Source: Clavulina sp. PMI_390
Taxonomy: Eukaryota > Basidiomycota > Agaricomycetes > Cantharellales > Hydnaceae
Direction of reading: 5' to 3'
Length of the DNA stretch: 36,359 bases
Assembly: GCA_015039315.1 (NCBI GenBank)
Contig: WIDE01000140.1
Span: forward strand, 1 to 36,359
In this document: one piece after another, positions 1-9,790 of the stretch
Position numbering within the stretch: the first letter of the stretch is position 1
Layout of the letters: each line of letters opens with the position of its first letter
The notes under the pieces: generated by a model
What the model was told of the DNA's origin: nothing
The model's database searches: none
Seen by the model: the letters and a program-made list of their open reading frames with translations, nothing else
Made by a program: the position numbers and the translations under genes

Positions 1-1157
1 TCGAGTCATTTAATCCATCCAGCCTACTCAAAGCAGCAGCAGTCATCCTCCCTCATCTGAATCGGTGTCGAGAAATCTCGGTTATTGTGCACAGCGATGT
101 GGGGGCGGGACGCATTTCGCAGTATCTTCGTGAGGACGCTCAATGGGACTCGGCTTGCGTAGCGTTGGAGCAGGTCATGTTTTATGACGCAGGTTCCTAC
201 ACTCAGGAGACTCCTTGGAGTCTTGAGCCATTCTGGAATGGTAACGGAGTCTGCGAAGTTAAATCGCTCCACATTGAGGGCTTCACCCTCCCCCGGCGCG
301 ATGATGCCGTTCATAGCCAGCTAGCTGGATCGGGGCTACGGAGCCTGCAGGTGACTGGTGGCCTGCAGCGCGCGGCGCTCCGTGACCTTCTCCAGCAATG
401 CCCAAATCTGCTCCATCTCAACTTGAGGCAAACAGAATATCACGGCCTCAACACTCTCGTGTCTCTTCCTGTGATGCCTAGTCTGCGATCCTTGACGCTT
501 CATGGCTTCGCGGGTGTCTTTTGTGATCCTTCACAAATTGCACCCTCGTGCGAGCAGCTCATTATGGATGACTTGATAATACCGGGGTCCATGGACGCAA
601 TTGAAAACATGTTTTCAGATGACTCCCCTACTTTATCCAGACTGAAGCAGTGTCAATTATATCACTTGGAGGAAGATTCTATCATCTTTTGCTGGCTACG
701 GCGTCACATGGCCATCGAGCAACTTGCATTCACTCGAGCTGGTGGTTGGGGATGGCGAAGAGAGCCCAGAATGCTCTACCTCATCCTCGCACATTTCATA
801 TCTGACGAGACGGGAGACTCGGTTCTGCCCAACCTAAAGTATCTTGCCTATGAGATGCGAGAGGAGGATGATATTGCCACTATCCATTCCGACGGGACTT
901 CTATCCCACTTGTTGATCGTATTGCTCAGCTTCTTTCTTCACGTCCTTCGCTTCGTTTCCATTTGTTTCTTCGTCTAGACACCAGTAGCACCACATTAGA
1001 ATACGAAGTAGGGGAGCTCGAAGCCTCGCTCGATATGCTGCTGAAGGCGGAAAAGCGGATGAAACGGTTCAAGCTTACGATGGGAAGATGGATTTTCATC
1101 GGGAGACTAACTGGGATTCTTCAATGTGACGCACTTGTTGTTCTCAATTGGTGGTGA
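1..1157 (+). CDS. F-box-type leucine-rich-repeat protein, 5' end missing
   Basis: The reading frame (third frame) is open from the window edge to a TGA at 1155-1157, giving about 385 residues with no start inside the window. Leucine-rich segments recur at roughly 25-residue spacing, for example LRSLQVTGG, LLHLNLRQ, LRSLTLHGF and LKYLAYEM. This matches the irregular LRR tail of basidiomycete F-box proteins, which serve as substrate receptors of SCF ubiquitin ligases. The F-box itself would lie upstream of the window, so the F-box assignment is an inference from family style and from other F-box genes nearby. No intron is needed within the visible part. The gene converges on the methyltransferase at 1247. 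The exact 3' end is fairly safe, but a short terminal intron near 1154 cannot be excluded. Confidence 0.65.
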   Translation, partial: ESFNPSSLLKAAAVILPHLNRCREISVIVHSDVGAGRISQYLREDAQWDSACVALEQVMFYDAGSYTQETPWSLEPFWNGNGVCEVKSLHIEGFTLPRRDDAVHSQLAGSGLRSLQVTGGLQRAALRDLLQQCPNLLHLNLRQTEYHGLNTLVSLPVMPSLRSLTLHGFAGVFCDPSQIAPSCEQLIMDDLIIPGSMDAIENMFSDDSPTLSRLKQCQLYHLEEDSIIFCWLRRHMAIEQLAFTRAGGWGWRREPRMLYLILAHFISDETGDSVLPNLKYLAYEMREEDDIATIHSDGTSIPLVDRIAQLLSSRPSLRFHLFLRLDTSSTTLEYEVGELEASLDMLLKAEKRMKRFKLTMGRWIFIGRLTGILQCDALVVLNWW

Positions 1158-1246
1158 GATTCCGTTATGTTCCCTTTACAGCAGGACAGCGTATCTTGGG
1201 TCCACAGTATTGAGATGTTACTGGTTGCCTTTGTAGTTCATATGTC

Positions 1247-2152
1247 CTACTTCCGGATCACGACCTCCCCATTCATCATGACCAGTGTCGCATCATCTCT
1301 CCCGCTCCACTCCTTCCAACCCTCTATCATCTCCGCAAATTCCTCCTCCGTCACGCCCATCTTGAGTCCAGCATCGCGAATCCTCCCGCCACTTGCAATG
1401 GCGATCATCCCTTGAGCCCAGTTCTCTTTCTCTGCGGGTTCAGTGTATGACCAGGTGCTGTATGTTGGGATGATCTGGTCCCTCTGCGCACCCGCCTCGA
1501 GTGCCCATGAGAGGAGCTGCCGTCCGGACTTGAGGCTCCCACCGCGAGCTGACATGGCAGTTTCGACGAATCTAGATATGCGTTGGACACGGTTATGAGG
1601 AGCAGGGATCGAGAAGGAGAGTCAAGACACTCACTTGTGGAACTTGACGAGGCCAGGCAGTTCGGGCCACACCACCTCCGTAAGCACATCGCCCTCACGG
1701 GCACTCACGAGCCCTCCCACCTTCGTAACGCGTATCATCTCCTTCAGCGCATCGACAGGCTTGGTCAAATGCGTCAGGACCTGATGACAATGCACTACAT
1801 CAAAGCTACCATCTTCAAAAGGCAACTTGTACACATCTCCCACTTGGAATGTGATGTTATCGCTCGTCAAGCCGTAAGAGGCAGCTACGGCTTCGGCCCG
1901 CGGGATGATCTCTGGATTTACGTCGATGCCGACGACGTGCCCATTGGGCCCAATAGCTTGGGCCAGTGTTGCAGAGATGGACCCGGACCCGGCACCAACA
2001 TCGAGTAGTCGGAGCGGAGTAGGGGACCGGTCCTTGAGGGAGAGAATGTGCGGGAGGACGTGGGCCGCGCTGTTGGCTGCGGTACGCTGTTCGTGGTGCA
2101 CGGCTTGGGGTGGAGGAACCCGGGTACTGGTGGTACTACTCGGTTCGCTCAT
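1247..2152 (-). CDS. Class I SAM-dependent methyltransferase (UbiE/methyltransf_11 type)
   Basis: There are two exons, 2152-1635 and 1571-1247, separated by a 63-base intron (donor GTGAGT, acceptor CTAG, phase 2). The product is 280 residues. Motif I, LLDVGAGSGSIS, lies at about 49-60; the acidic end of beta 2 is GIDVNPE at 75-81; motif post-I is VGDVYKLPFEDGSFDVVHC at about 104-122; the GG turn is KVGGLVSAREGD at 144-155. The Rossmann-type methyltransferase fold is complete. Small-molecule acceptors are usual for this fungal family, but the substrate cannot be told. There is no signal peptide or membrane segment, so it is probably cytosolic. It is divergent from the F-box gene at 3167 across about 1 kb and convergent with the upstream LRR gene. 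No other biosynthetic enzymes flank it, so a secondary-metabolite cluster is not indicated. Confidence 0.9.
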
Positions 2153-3166
2153 TTCGGTCTAGTTCTTCTTGATGTTTGATAGCGACGGTTTCTCTTTCTG
2201 CCTTGCTTGCGCTTCTAGAAGTTGTTGATGGGAAGGACGTGAAAGCGTTCGGACGGTTCGTCCGGCATCGAGTCGGCGATCGCGACTGCATTGATGGCCA
2301 AGTATGCCCGGTGGTTACGTCGTCTCATTTGCCTGTCCTGCCTCTTGCATGAGCACATCCCGCTTGGATTTCCCTACCCAATGATGCTTGATTCGTAACA
2401 ATGGGCCAATCTGTGGGCGACGTGTTGGAGAGCTGTATCTACCAGCCCTGGGTCTGCGACAATTGAAGTTCTGGGTTTGCTTAGGTATCAGGAAGGAGCC
2501 AATTTTGAGCCGTGGGGGTGGTTGTACGCATGAAGAGAAAAAAAGCAAAGCACACGATTGGAGCGGTACAGAAAGTGGGCAATGATAAGTCTGCGGCCAA
2601 CATGTCGGACCTGATTGCTACAGCCTGAGCGTTCATTGGCAAGCCACAGATCCTCGGAATTGTATCAACAACCTTGCAGTCATCACATTGGCCGACAGGG
2701 CCCCCGGCTGAGACAGCCAGAGTATTTAGGTTGGTCGTGGAAGATGACACTGGCAGGAGCCTCACATCTTGGCAATTCACTCAGAAAATCAACTCAATTG
2801 AAATTGGATTCCCACGAGGCTGCTGCTCAATTTACCATTCGCCAGGTCCACCACGTAAAAATGCCTAATCACCTACCCGTAGTAATCTCAAGGTTTCCAT
2901 CGATTTCAAGGCCCTGGTAGCTTCATACGCTGTTTGATATTAGCACTTCACCGATTGCTTCCCTACACATGCGTACACAACAACGCTGGACGTCTTCTCC
3001 TCGCATCGGCTCATCTGGCTAACTACAGCGAACAGGACTCTACTGGGTCAGATACCTGTATCGGCTCTAATCCTGGTGGCATTTCGCTGCACCGTACGGC
3101 TTTAGCACACATTGACTGTAGCACTGGTGCAATCAAGTAGACACAGGACCATCGAGCTGCCTCACG
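2153..3166. other. Divergent intergenic region, about 1 kb
   Basis: This lies between the start of the methyltransferase (minus) and the F-box gene (plus). Open frames in it are short (up to about 100 codons), overlap on both strands and show no recognisable domain. It probably holds both promoters; I see no repeat, tRNA or mobile element. Confidence 0.5.
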
Positions 3167-4898
3167 ATGAGCGGTGATTCTACCACATCAGCTTCCTCTG
3201 AAGCCATTCAAGATAGCTCTAAGAATGATGCCATTCGACTCCATCAATCCCTCGCCCCTATCAATACCCTCACCCCAGTCCTACTACAAAACATATTCGG
3301 TCTCGCTTCCTCACCGAAAAACGTTCGCGCAGTACGAGCTCTTGCTGGGGTATGCTCGGCCTGGCGAGACCTCGTTCTCAATACCCCCGAACTCTTTGCA
3401 CACATTGGATGGCGCACCCCATCACCCGAGCCATTCCGATTATGGAGATTACGGTCGAAAAATCAACCTTTATCGATCAAGATATCGGGATCCGTGTCGT
3501 CCGCTATTCTTCAGTCGCTTAATGATACATCCATGTTCCCAAAAACCCAGTCAACTCTCTCCGAGGCAGAGCGTCTCGCTGGGCGGGAAACTCGGATAGA
3601 ACTTGAACTTGCTCTTGGGCGATGCGAGGACCTTCATATCAAGGTGTCAGAGGAGCGTGGACACACATGGGCGTTATCGCTCTGGCTTGCCACCCAGACC
3701 AAAGAAGAGAGCCAGGAAACTAATGATACTAGTGAGCCTGTAAGCAGGCTGGCAGGCTTACACGCCCTCAAGTTGGAGCAGCGCACATCAATGCAACCAG
3801 AGCGTGATGTCCCAGTCTCCCTGCCCCCACTCCCCGCGCTCCAGTCGGTATACCTAAGCCACCATACGGTCAAAGGTCTAGAGGAAGCTCCGCTCCTCCG
3901 CACGATGATCTGTGGCTTAGGGTTCTGTGCCCCGTGGGCACCATGGGCTACCATGCTCTCTCGATTTGGACATCTGGAGCATCTGAGGCTTGTTGAAGCG
4001 CACATGTTCCCGGATTTCCAACGCCTCCGAGCAAACTCTCTGGCATTCCCGTCTCTTCGCACGTTTGAGCTCATGGGGACACGGGAGATCGGATTATTAA
4101 GCGACTTATCGGTTCGTGATGGGGCAACAAGACTTGTGCGACTCGTCAAGTCAATAGATGCTCCGCACGTTGAGTCCCTCGGGCTGCGCGACATCCACAT
4201 AGATGGTGAAGAGGGTCCGTTTTGGGCAGCCATAGTGCGTATTTTTGATCTTTTATGGGGTATGATGATGGCGGCTAACTTTTTGTTTACATATAGGTTG
4301 CCCAGTTCCCTGTTGTCACCTCACTGACGGTAATCGATACTGAGTTCAGCAAGCCAGACCATGCTAAATACGCGACCTTATCCCTCGACCCACTTTCGAT
4401 TGGGACCAAAGATGGAGGTGCTGGTAGTGACAGTGAGACTGGAAATACTGAAAAGGAACAAGGTGAGGACTCACATGGACATCGAGTTTTGTGTGTTGCT
4501 TTACTGACGCCTATCTAGGATCAACTCTATCGGTCACATTCCCCAACCTCACTGAGCTGCGAATACATATGCAGCAGGCGTGGTTCAAAGAGGCCGATGA
4601 GGAAATGCTCCATCGCCTACTTTCAACGCGAGCAGCATGTGGTTCTGCTTTGCAACGGCTTTACATCCCTGGATATTTGATGGAGGCGTCGTACTCTTCC
4701 TTCCTTGAAACCTTGAAAACTCTTGGTAGTGGCGGGGGTCTTCAAGTACGTGCACCATAATCTCCAGTAATATCTCTCCTCTTGCTGCTCTTACGGACGT
4801 TGTTCATATACTTCCTACAGCTCGAGACCTGGAATATAACGAATAATAGATTTGGGAACTGTGCGTTGTTGGATAGTTGGGTGAGCGAAGAGCCTTGA
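3167..4898 (+). CDS. F-box protein with LRR-like C-terminal region
   Basis: There are four exons: 3167-4234, 4297-4462, 4519-4745 and 4821-4898 (phases 0, 1, 0), giving 512 residues. The F-box-like motif is at about 31-80: INTLTPVLLQNIFGLA, then AGVCSAWRDLVLNTPELFAHI. The N-terminal 25 residues are Ser/Thr-rich and look disordered. The rest contains degenerate leucine-rich stretches such as LHALKLEQ, LEHLRLVEA, VESLGLRDI and LTELRIHM. By family knowledge it would bind Skp1 and act as an SCF ubiquitin-ligase adaptor; the target is unknown. The start is the first ATG in frame and gives a usual F-box offset. The last exon is the least certain: another donor-like GTGAGC lies at 4881, so the C-terminus could differ. 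Confidence 0.8.
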
Positions 4899-5829
4899 AC
4901 CCTGGATTCGATAGCAGTGTCCATAATTGGTACTCTCAATCTTGTGCCATCACACTTTTGTACCTCCCCAATTAGAAGGATCACGTGCTATACTTCCAGC
5001 ATCGTATTTGGCCTCATGTGGCATCTCGGCTTTGATGAGACGTACGTAAACGCCACCCTGGTGGAGTCGAATGACTTTGTGGGCCATGAGCAATGTTCGG
5101 CTTGGCGCTACGTGGCTTGTTCGATTCCGAGGCTTCGACGATCCTTCCCCGCATCGTGTCAGATCCACGTACGGAAACATTCGCGCTGTATCTTGCGTTC
5201 CCTCCAGATCGTCGATGCGGGGAAACCTATCGCTGACAAGCACCCCATAAGTCCTGTCTACCGTCTTCTGATACACATGGTCTGTGCGTCAAGGCCTCCC
5301 ATATGATATATGAGTGATTTGGGGGTGTAATTAAGGTACGATTGACACAGGTCAAGTGATCACTACAACACACCCGTCACATTCTTTACTCTTGTAGGGA
5401 ATATAACGAGACACCTTCCCAAGTACAATATCTGGACCGCACTCCATCCCTTTCTGTTGGCTGCTTCTCCAATCGGGATCCGCACCTCGATTGTAGAGAT
5501 AGTATGAATAGATCTCGGACAGATCATCTTACTCCCGGTTGCAGCTCAGTGTTACATTAGCCTTCGGAGACAATACCGAGAAGGATCCGACTATCTTATA
5601 AGATTCGCTTTCCCCGTATGTCTTGGCAGATTCACCTTTCCGCGGATGATATGGCGCCGCTATTCGAGCCATTGAATCTCGAGATGGACCTCATATGCCC
5701 TAACCGGGGACTTGGCGCTCGCCGCATAAGCCTCGCTTATAAGAGTCCCAAGACCTCGAGCACTGTTTTCCCTGGGTCGTTCAGCTTGATATTGCCCCCA
5801 GCTATACACGTGCTGCTGATCTTGTTCCC
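4899..5829. other. Gene-poor stretch between F-box gene and CBM1 gene
   Basis: Open frames of 108-129 codons overlap on opposite strands at about 4917-5306, but neither shows a domain, a plausible splice structure or typical amino-acid composition. Smaller frames at 5618-5869 are likewise unsupported. The stretch may hold remnants of a decayed gene plus the CBM1 promoter. Confidence 0.4.
5737..5743 (+). promoter_or_regulatory. Possible TATA-like box of the CBM1 gene
   Basis: A TTATAAG element lies about 90 bases upstream of the start codon of the small secreted CBM1 protein, a typical distance for a fungal core promoter. This is a motif match only; a similar TTATAAG lies near 5594. Confidence 0.25.
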
Positions 5830-6399
5830 ATGGTTCCGATGGACGCAATCATTCGTCTCTTGGCACTGATTTCTATGGCTGCCTGGTTCGGGGTCGCATG
5901 GTCTGCACCAATGAGCCCTGAAATCCTACAAATGCAACGAGTATTACGGTACCCACCAGAACAAGACAGATGTTAGTTATAGTCGTCGCCTCTGAGGGAC
6001 ATTATTTTGACTCTTTGTATAGGTGACAAGCTATCTGTCTACCACCAATGTAAGTACATGGAATGCTCCACTGCACTCACTATCGTCACGTAGTATCGTG
6101 TAAGACCTGACATGTGCTTCTATCAACAGGTGGTGGAAAAGGCTGGTCGGGGTCTCAAGAGTGCGATGAAGGAGCCGAATGTGTGTTCTACAATCAAAGT
6201 GCGTGCTAGTTGGTATGCCAGCAAGCGTTGAAGTGTCAGCTGACCTAGATTGTGTTTGATATTCCCCTATTCACATCTCCGTTCAGATTATTCCGCGTGC
6301 ATCCGATGGGACTGTCTGCCGCGATTCGATTGGGCCCCCCTACTTGCTGCCGCAAGCATATCCAAATCTCAAGAACGGACAAGTGACCAACACCGATGA
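5830..6399 (+). CDS. Small secreted protein with a CBM1 cellulose-binding domain
   Basis: There are four short exons: 5830-5971, 6023-6049, 6130-6198 and 6287-6399, giving 116 residues. The N-terminus is a signal peptide: a hydrophobic run IIRLLALISMAAWFGVAWSA at about 7-26. A complete fungal CBM1 follows at about 53-84: VYHQCGGKGWSG, then cysteines at 57, 68, 74 and 84. The spacing C-x10-C-x5-C-x9-C is exactly that of cellobiohydrolase CBM1 domains, and this spacing fixed the choice of introns. Platform aromatics W62 and Y81 are kept, but the middle one is Asn80 and the usual Gln before the last Cys is Ala83. A 32-residue tail with one extra Cys follows, and no catalytic domain is present. 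The role is probably binding of cellulose or chitin outside the cell, as an effector or wall-binding protein, or as the remnant of a glycosidase. An alternative start is ATG 5839. Confidence 0.8.
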
Positions 6400-7021
6400 C
6401 CTGATCTCTCTTTGATGCCCTTTTGTATCGTATCGTCCTGGTCACAGACACAAAGCTAAATGTTTTATATTGAGGGTTTTATGAGAATAGCGAGTATATA
6501 TTTAGTGTAGTCCATAGGTGCTACTGACTGAATCTGGGCAAGAGTTTCCTCATCTAGGCGGCGAATCCCAAGTAATTGTTCAACTCTTCTCCATCAAGGG
6601 TGAATACTAGACTTGCTGTCAGGAATAGGAGGTAGGGCTTCAAGCTTTTGACCAAAAAGAAATTCAATTTGTTATAAGACGCGTAAAGACTCTGCTGTTC
6701 CAAAACTTCAGGACCACATATGGCTGGACACGTCACTACCATCTTGCCCCTCATCAGAGGGGCCATCGTCTTCTTCAGCAGTCTCCACTGCCTCAGCGTG
6801 TGCTCCCACTTTACACGCCGCATTCCTAGCATATTTTACTGTCGGATCGAGGCATGTATCCGCCCAAAAATGAGTGAGGGCGTAGAGTGGTGTTGCAGAT
6901 CAACAATAAACCCGCCGATTCGACATATTGCAGAAGACCAATCCATAAGCGGCCATTGATAGATGAAGGAGAAACGGGCGTCAGCTACTCGATTTATCGG
7001 TGCAGGAGCATGATTGAAGAG
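6400..7021. other. Intergenic, possible 3' exon of the kinase gene on minus
   Basis: This is mostly non-coding. On the minus strand, 6838-6708 is open in a frame compatible with splicing from the donor at 7158 (acceptor CGACAG). It would encode a 43-residue acidic Ser/Asp/Glu-rich tail ending in a TGA at 6710-6708. This may be the true last exon of the kinase-zinc finger gene, but the 320-base intron it implies is unusually long here. Nothing else is supported. Confidence 0.3.
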
Positions 7022-8942
7022 TCAAGAAACAGGAAAAAAATATAAATCGCAAAGGAAAGGAGGGGCTCCTCCTTCTCTCACTGCTACAAAGCGAGAATAA
7101 AACAAGACAAATGACTGAAAGCGTCCTAAGTAGACGGACCAATAGAAAGGGAACGTACCGTGGCGAATGAGCCCCTCGGCTTCGGGGAACGACATTCCAC
7201 AACCTGAGCATATATGGCGCAAAGTATTGTGCCACCTGCGATGCATATTCAGACTTTTCATCTGATTATAGACGCTGGTGCATCCGGCCTCGTCGCACTT
7301 GAACCTTCCGATCTCTGCTTTACGTCTGTTTCCCTCTGGGCGACTAGTTTTCTTCTTTCGCCTATGGGTGCGAGGGGCAATTTGATGCAATTCACGGACG
7401 CCCACCTCATCCATAGCAGGAACGGAGGGCTGAGGGCTCTGAAGTGGAGTGTCGATTGTTTGGGTCACTGGCTCATGAAGGGAGAAAACAGCAGGGGCGG
7501 ATACAAGGATTTCATCATCAGGATTTTTTTTCAAACGAGCGACGACGGAGTTACTGGAAGGCCGCTTGTTGGGTTGTTGATCCCACATTTCGTTTATCAG
7601 ATCCCACAGATGTCGTTTTAGCTGTGGAGTGATAGATACGCCTTTAGTAGGTTCTTCCGGCCGTTTCCCCTTTCTGAAGTTGGCGGCCACTTTGTTAGTG
7701 TTTGGGACCTCAAAGTACGGCTTACGACCACTCCAGATATTGAGGAACATCATCGCAAGAGAAAATATATCACTCGCACGACTAGTGCGGAAGGACCCTT
7801 CTAAGGCATCGGATAATTCTGGGGCCAGGAAACGAAGCATACCAGCTTCTTGCTGGAGTGTGAGTGTTCGTGTCACTTCATGCTGGATGCGACTGAGTCC
7901 AAAGTCACAGAGTAGTGGATTGCCTTCGTCATCAATAAGGACATTTCCCTAAATGTCTCCGTCACAAAGATGCAGCTAGCCAGGGGAGTGCACATGTATA
8001 GAGACATACAGGATGAAGATCGCCATGGATAATCGACGGTCTTTGAGAGTGCAGATAGTCGACTCCTTTACTGATGCGAAGAAGCTAAATAATGCGGGCG
8101 TAAGTTGAAAGCTGTAAAGGACTAGCTTAATCAGAACTAACCATGGGTTTGAATGCATCAGGTTGGAGTGGCGACCCATCGAGAAGTTTCTCAAGCGAGC
8201 CGCGCTGCATAAATGGTAAGATCATCATGGGTGGAAAATTGACGTCTTCATGAAATATTCCCCTGAATGGAATAATATTGGGGTGATGAAGCCGTGAATG
8301 AATGATAGCCTGGCGATGTACCAGCTGCAAAGACATTGAGAGTAAGTTAGGAGCTAGGGTATGGATCAACATAAAACGCACCCGGGTATTTTTCCGCACT
8401 GAGACCAAGCTCCATCCTTGAGGAGGTATATGTATTTCACGGACAGCTACATCCCGACGTTGAACCCACTCCATGGAGCCACGATAGGTAGTGGCCTCAC
8501 TGCCTCTCCCGAGGGGTTTACTTCTATCGAAGTACACATTTTTCCGCATGAGCGAAGTGGGGAGGGTAAGGAAGTGGTGGCATAGATCTTGGAGAAGCCT
8601 CAACATTCGAGGAACCAACTTTTGTGGATCGTGAAACGCAAGTTTGAAAAGCTCCTAAATGACAGTGAATCTTTCGCAAGGGATCTTTCATGGCAGTGCT
8701 AGTGCAATATGAGAACATACATTGTGGATCCGGTCGAGCAGAGCAGAGGCCTCTATCTGGGAGATGTCAATTCCCGCAAGACCGAGTCTTTCTGCAATGT
8801 CTTGAGGGACCTGTGGCATTGGACCATCCTCGCTGAAGACGCTATCGCTATTAAAGCCCTCTAATTCGTTGGAATTCAATCCTACGTCTAAATCGGTCTG
8901 GACCTCGAGATGGTCTTCATGAGAGTCATTGATACCTTGCAT
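7022..8942 (-). CDS. TKL-type protein (pseudo)kinase fused to C2H2 zinc fingers
   Basis: The exons are 8942-8721, 8654-8382, 8324-8142, 8084-8010, 7948-7159 and a tentative 7083-7022, giving about 534 residues. An acidic N-terminus precedes a kinase domain at about 114-370: glycine loop LGRGSEATTYRG (122-133), catalytic loop HGDLHPGNVL (246-255), DFG (266-268) and APE (293-295). The beta-3 lysine is Arg146 (VAVR) and the alpha-C glutamate position is Gln170, so phosphotransfer is doubtful. A basic segment HRRKKKTSRP at about 446-455 looks like a nuclear signal. It is followed by finger 1 (C469, C474, H487, H491; C-x4-C-x12-H-x3-H) and a partial finger 2 (C498, C501, H514). This suggests a nuclear signalling or scaffold role. 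The 3' end is uncertain: read-through, the 75-base intron used here, or an exon at 6838-6708 are all possible. Confidence 0.8.
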
Positions 8943-9790
8943 AATCGAGGGAAAGATCGAGTTGTTATACCCGACGATGCCTGGTATAGCTATTGACGCA
9001 ACTTCATGAGAAAGATATGGGTGCTAGTCTAGCAGAGAGGACAAACTTGCTGGTGGAGAGGAAGAAAAATGAGGTAGGCGGCAGGAAGCAGAGCCTTTTT
9101 TGTTAGGCGCGCGGTCTTATACCTACCTGTGGCTGTGTTCAATTTCATGCATGGCTCAGTCTTCAAGTTACCTTACTTTTGATAGTCTAGAAGGTTGATT
9201 ATGTGCCGGCGTGACACATTTTGAGTCCGTAATATTGCTCTGTCAGGCGTCTCTCCTTCCATTCGGTCGGTCCCTCAATATCCTGAAATTGCTCACGATG
9301 CAATATTGTGCTTCGGCTGATTTGCCCAGCCCACGTTTAGATGTTTTGATGTGTGATGTTTGTTTGTGCAATGCGTCCCGGTGCGCCACCCAACAATGTT
9401 GGCACACTCCGCTTGCTTCCGGAGCACGTCTTGAGCAGTATAATTGATGTAGAGCGGCGAGTAAGACGCAAGGTCTCTCACCTAAGAGCTTCTCCTTGAC
9501 GTTGAGGAGCTCAGGTAATTTAATTCGCCATGTCTGCTTGATGCTTCCATCTGGTGAATGTTGGTGACGAGGGGTTGAAGTGTATCGGCCTCAAAAGGCA
9601 CACAGAAATTATATTGAGAGCCCAGTCCTCTCCTCAACCGTCTCTTCCACTTAGTCCAGCCTCCTTGCTCCCTGTTCCCTTTCACGGGGCTGAGTGTACG
9701 ACGAGCGACGACGGCTCATTAACGAACATCTTCCTTGTAGACGACTCATTCTCTTACGACGAATACTAACGGAAATACACTACTCCAGCA
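8943..9790. other. Divergent promoter region of kinase and seven-helix gene
   Basis: These 848 bases lie between two divergently transcribed genes. Frames here are under 80 codons and overlap on both strands, with no domain visible. The segment from about 9600 to 9790 is pyrimidine-rich on the plus strand, typical of a fungal 5' UTR. No RNA gene or repeat was seen. Confidence 0.45.

Noticed and set aside
5100..5130. TGTTCGATTCC resembling a tRNA B box
   Set aside because: No matching A box and no pairing acceptor stem around it, so it is not a tRNA gene.
6199..6259. Shorter endings for the CBM1 gene (read-through to TAG, or acceptor at 6248)
   Set aside because: Both give the wrong spacing before the fourth Cys (7 or 6 residues); the acceptor at 6286 restores the canonical nine.
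6554..6832. 92-codon open frame on the minus strand
   Set aside because: It has no domain, and its frame requires an acceptor (TGCTAG) giving an odd basic/hydrophobic sequence after the zinc fingers. The alternative acidic-tail frame over the same bases looks more protein-like.
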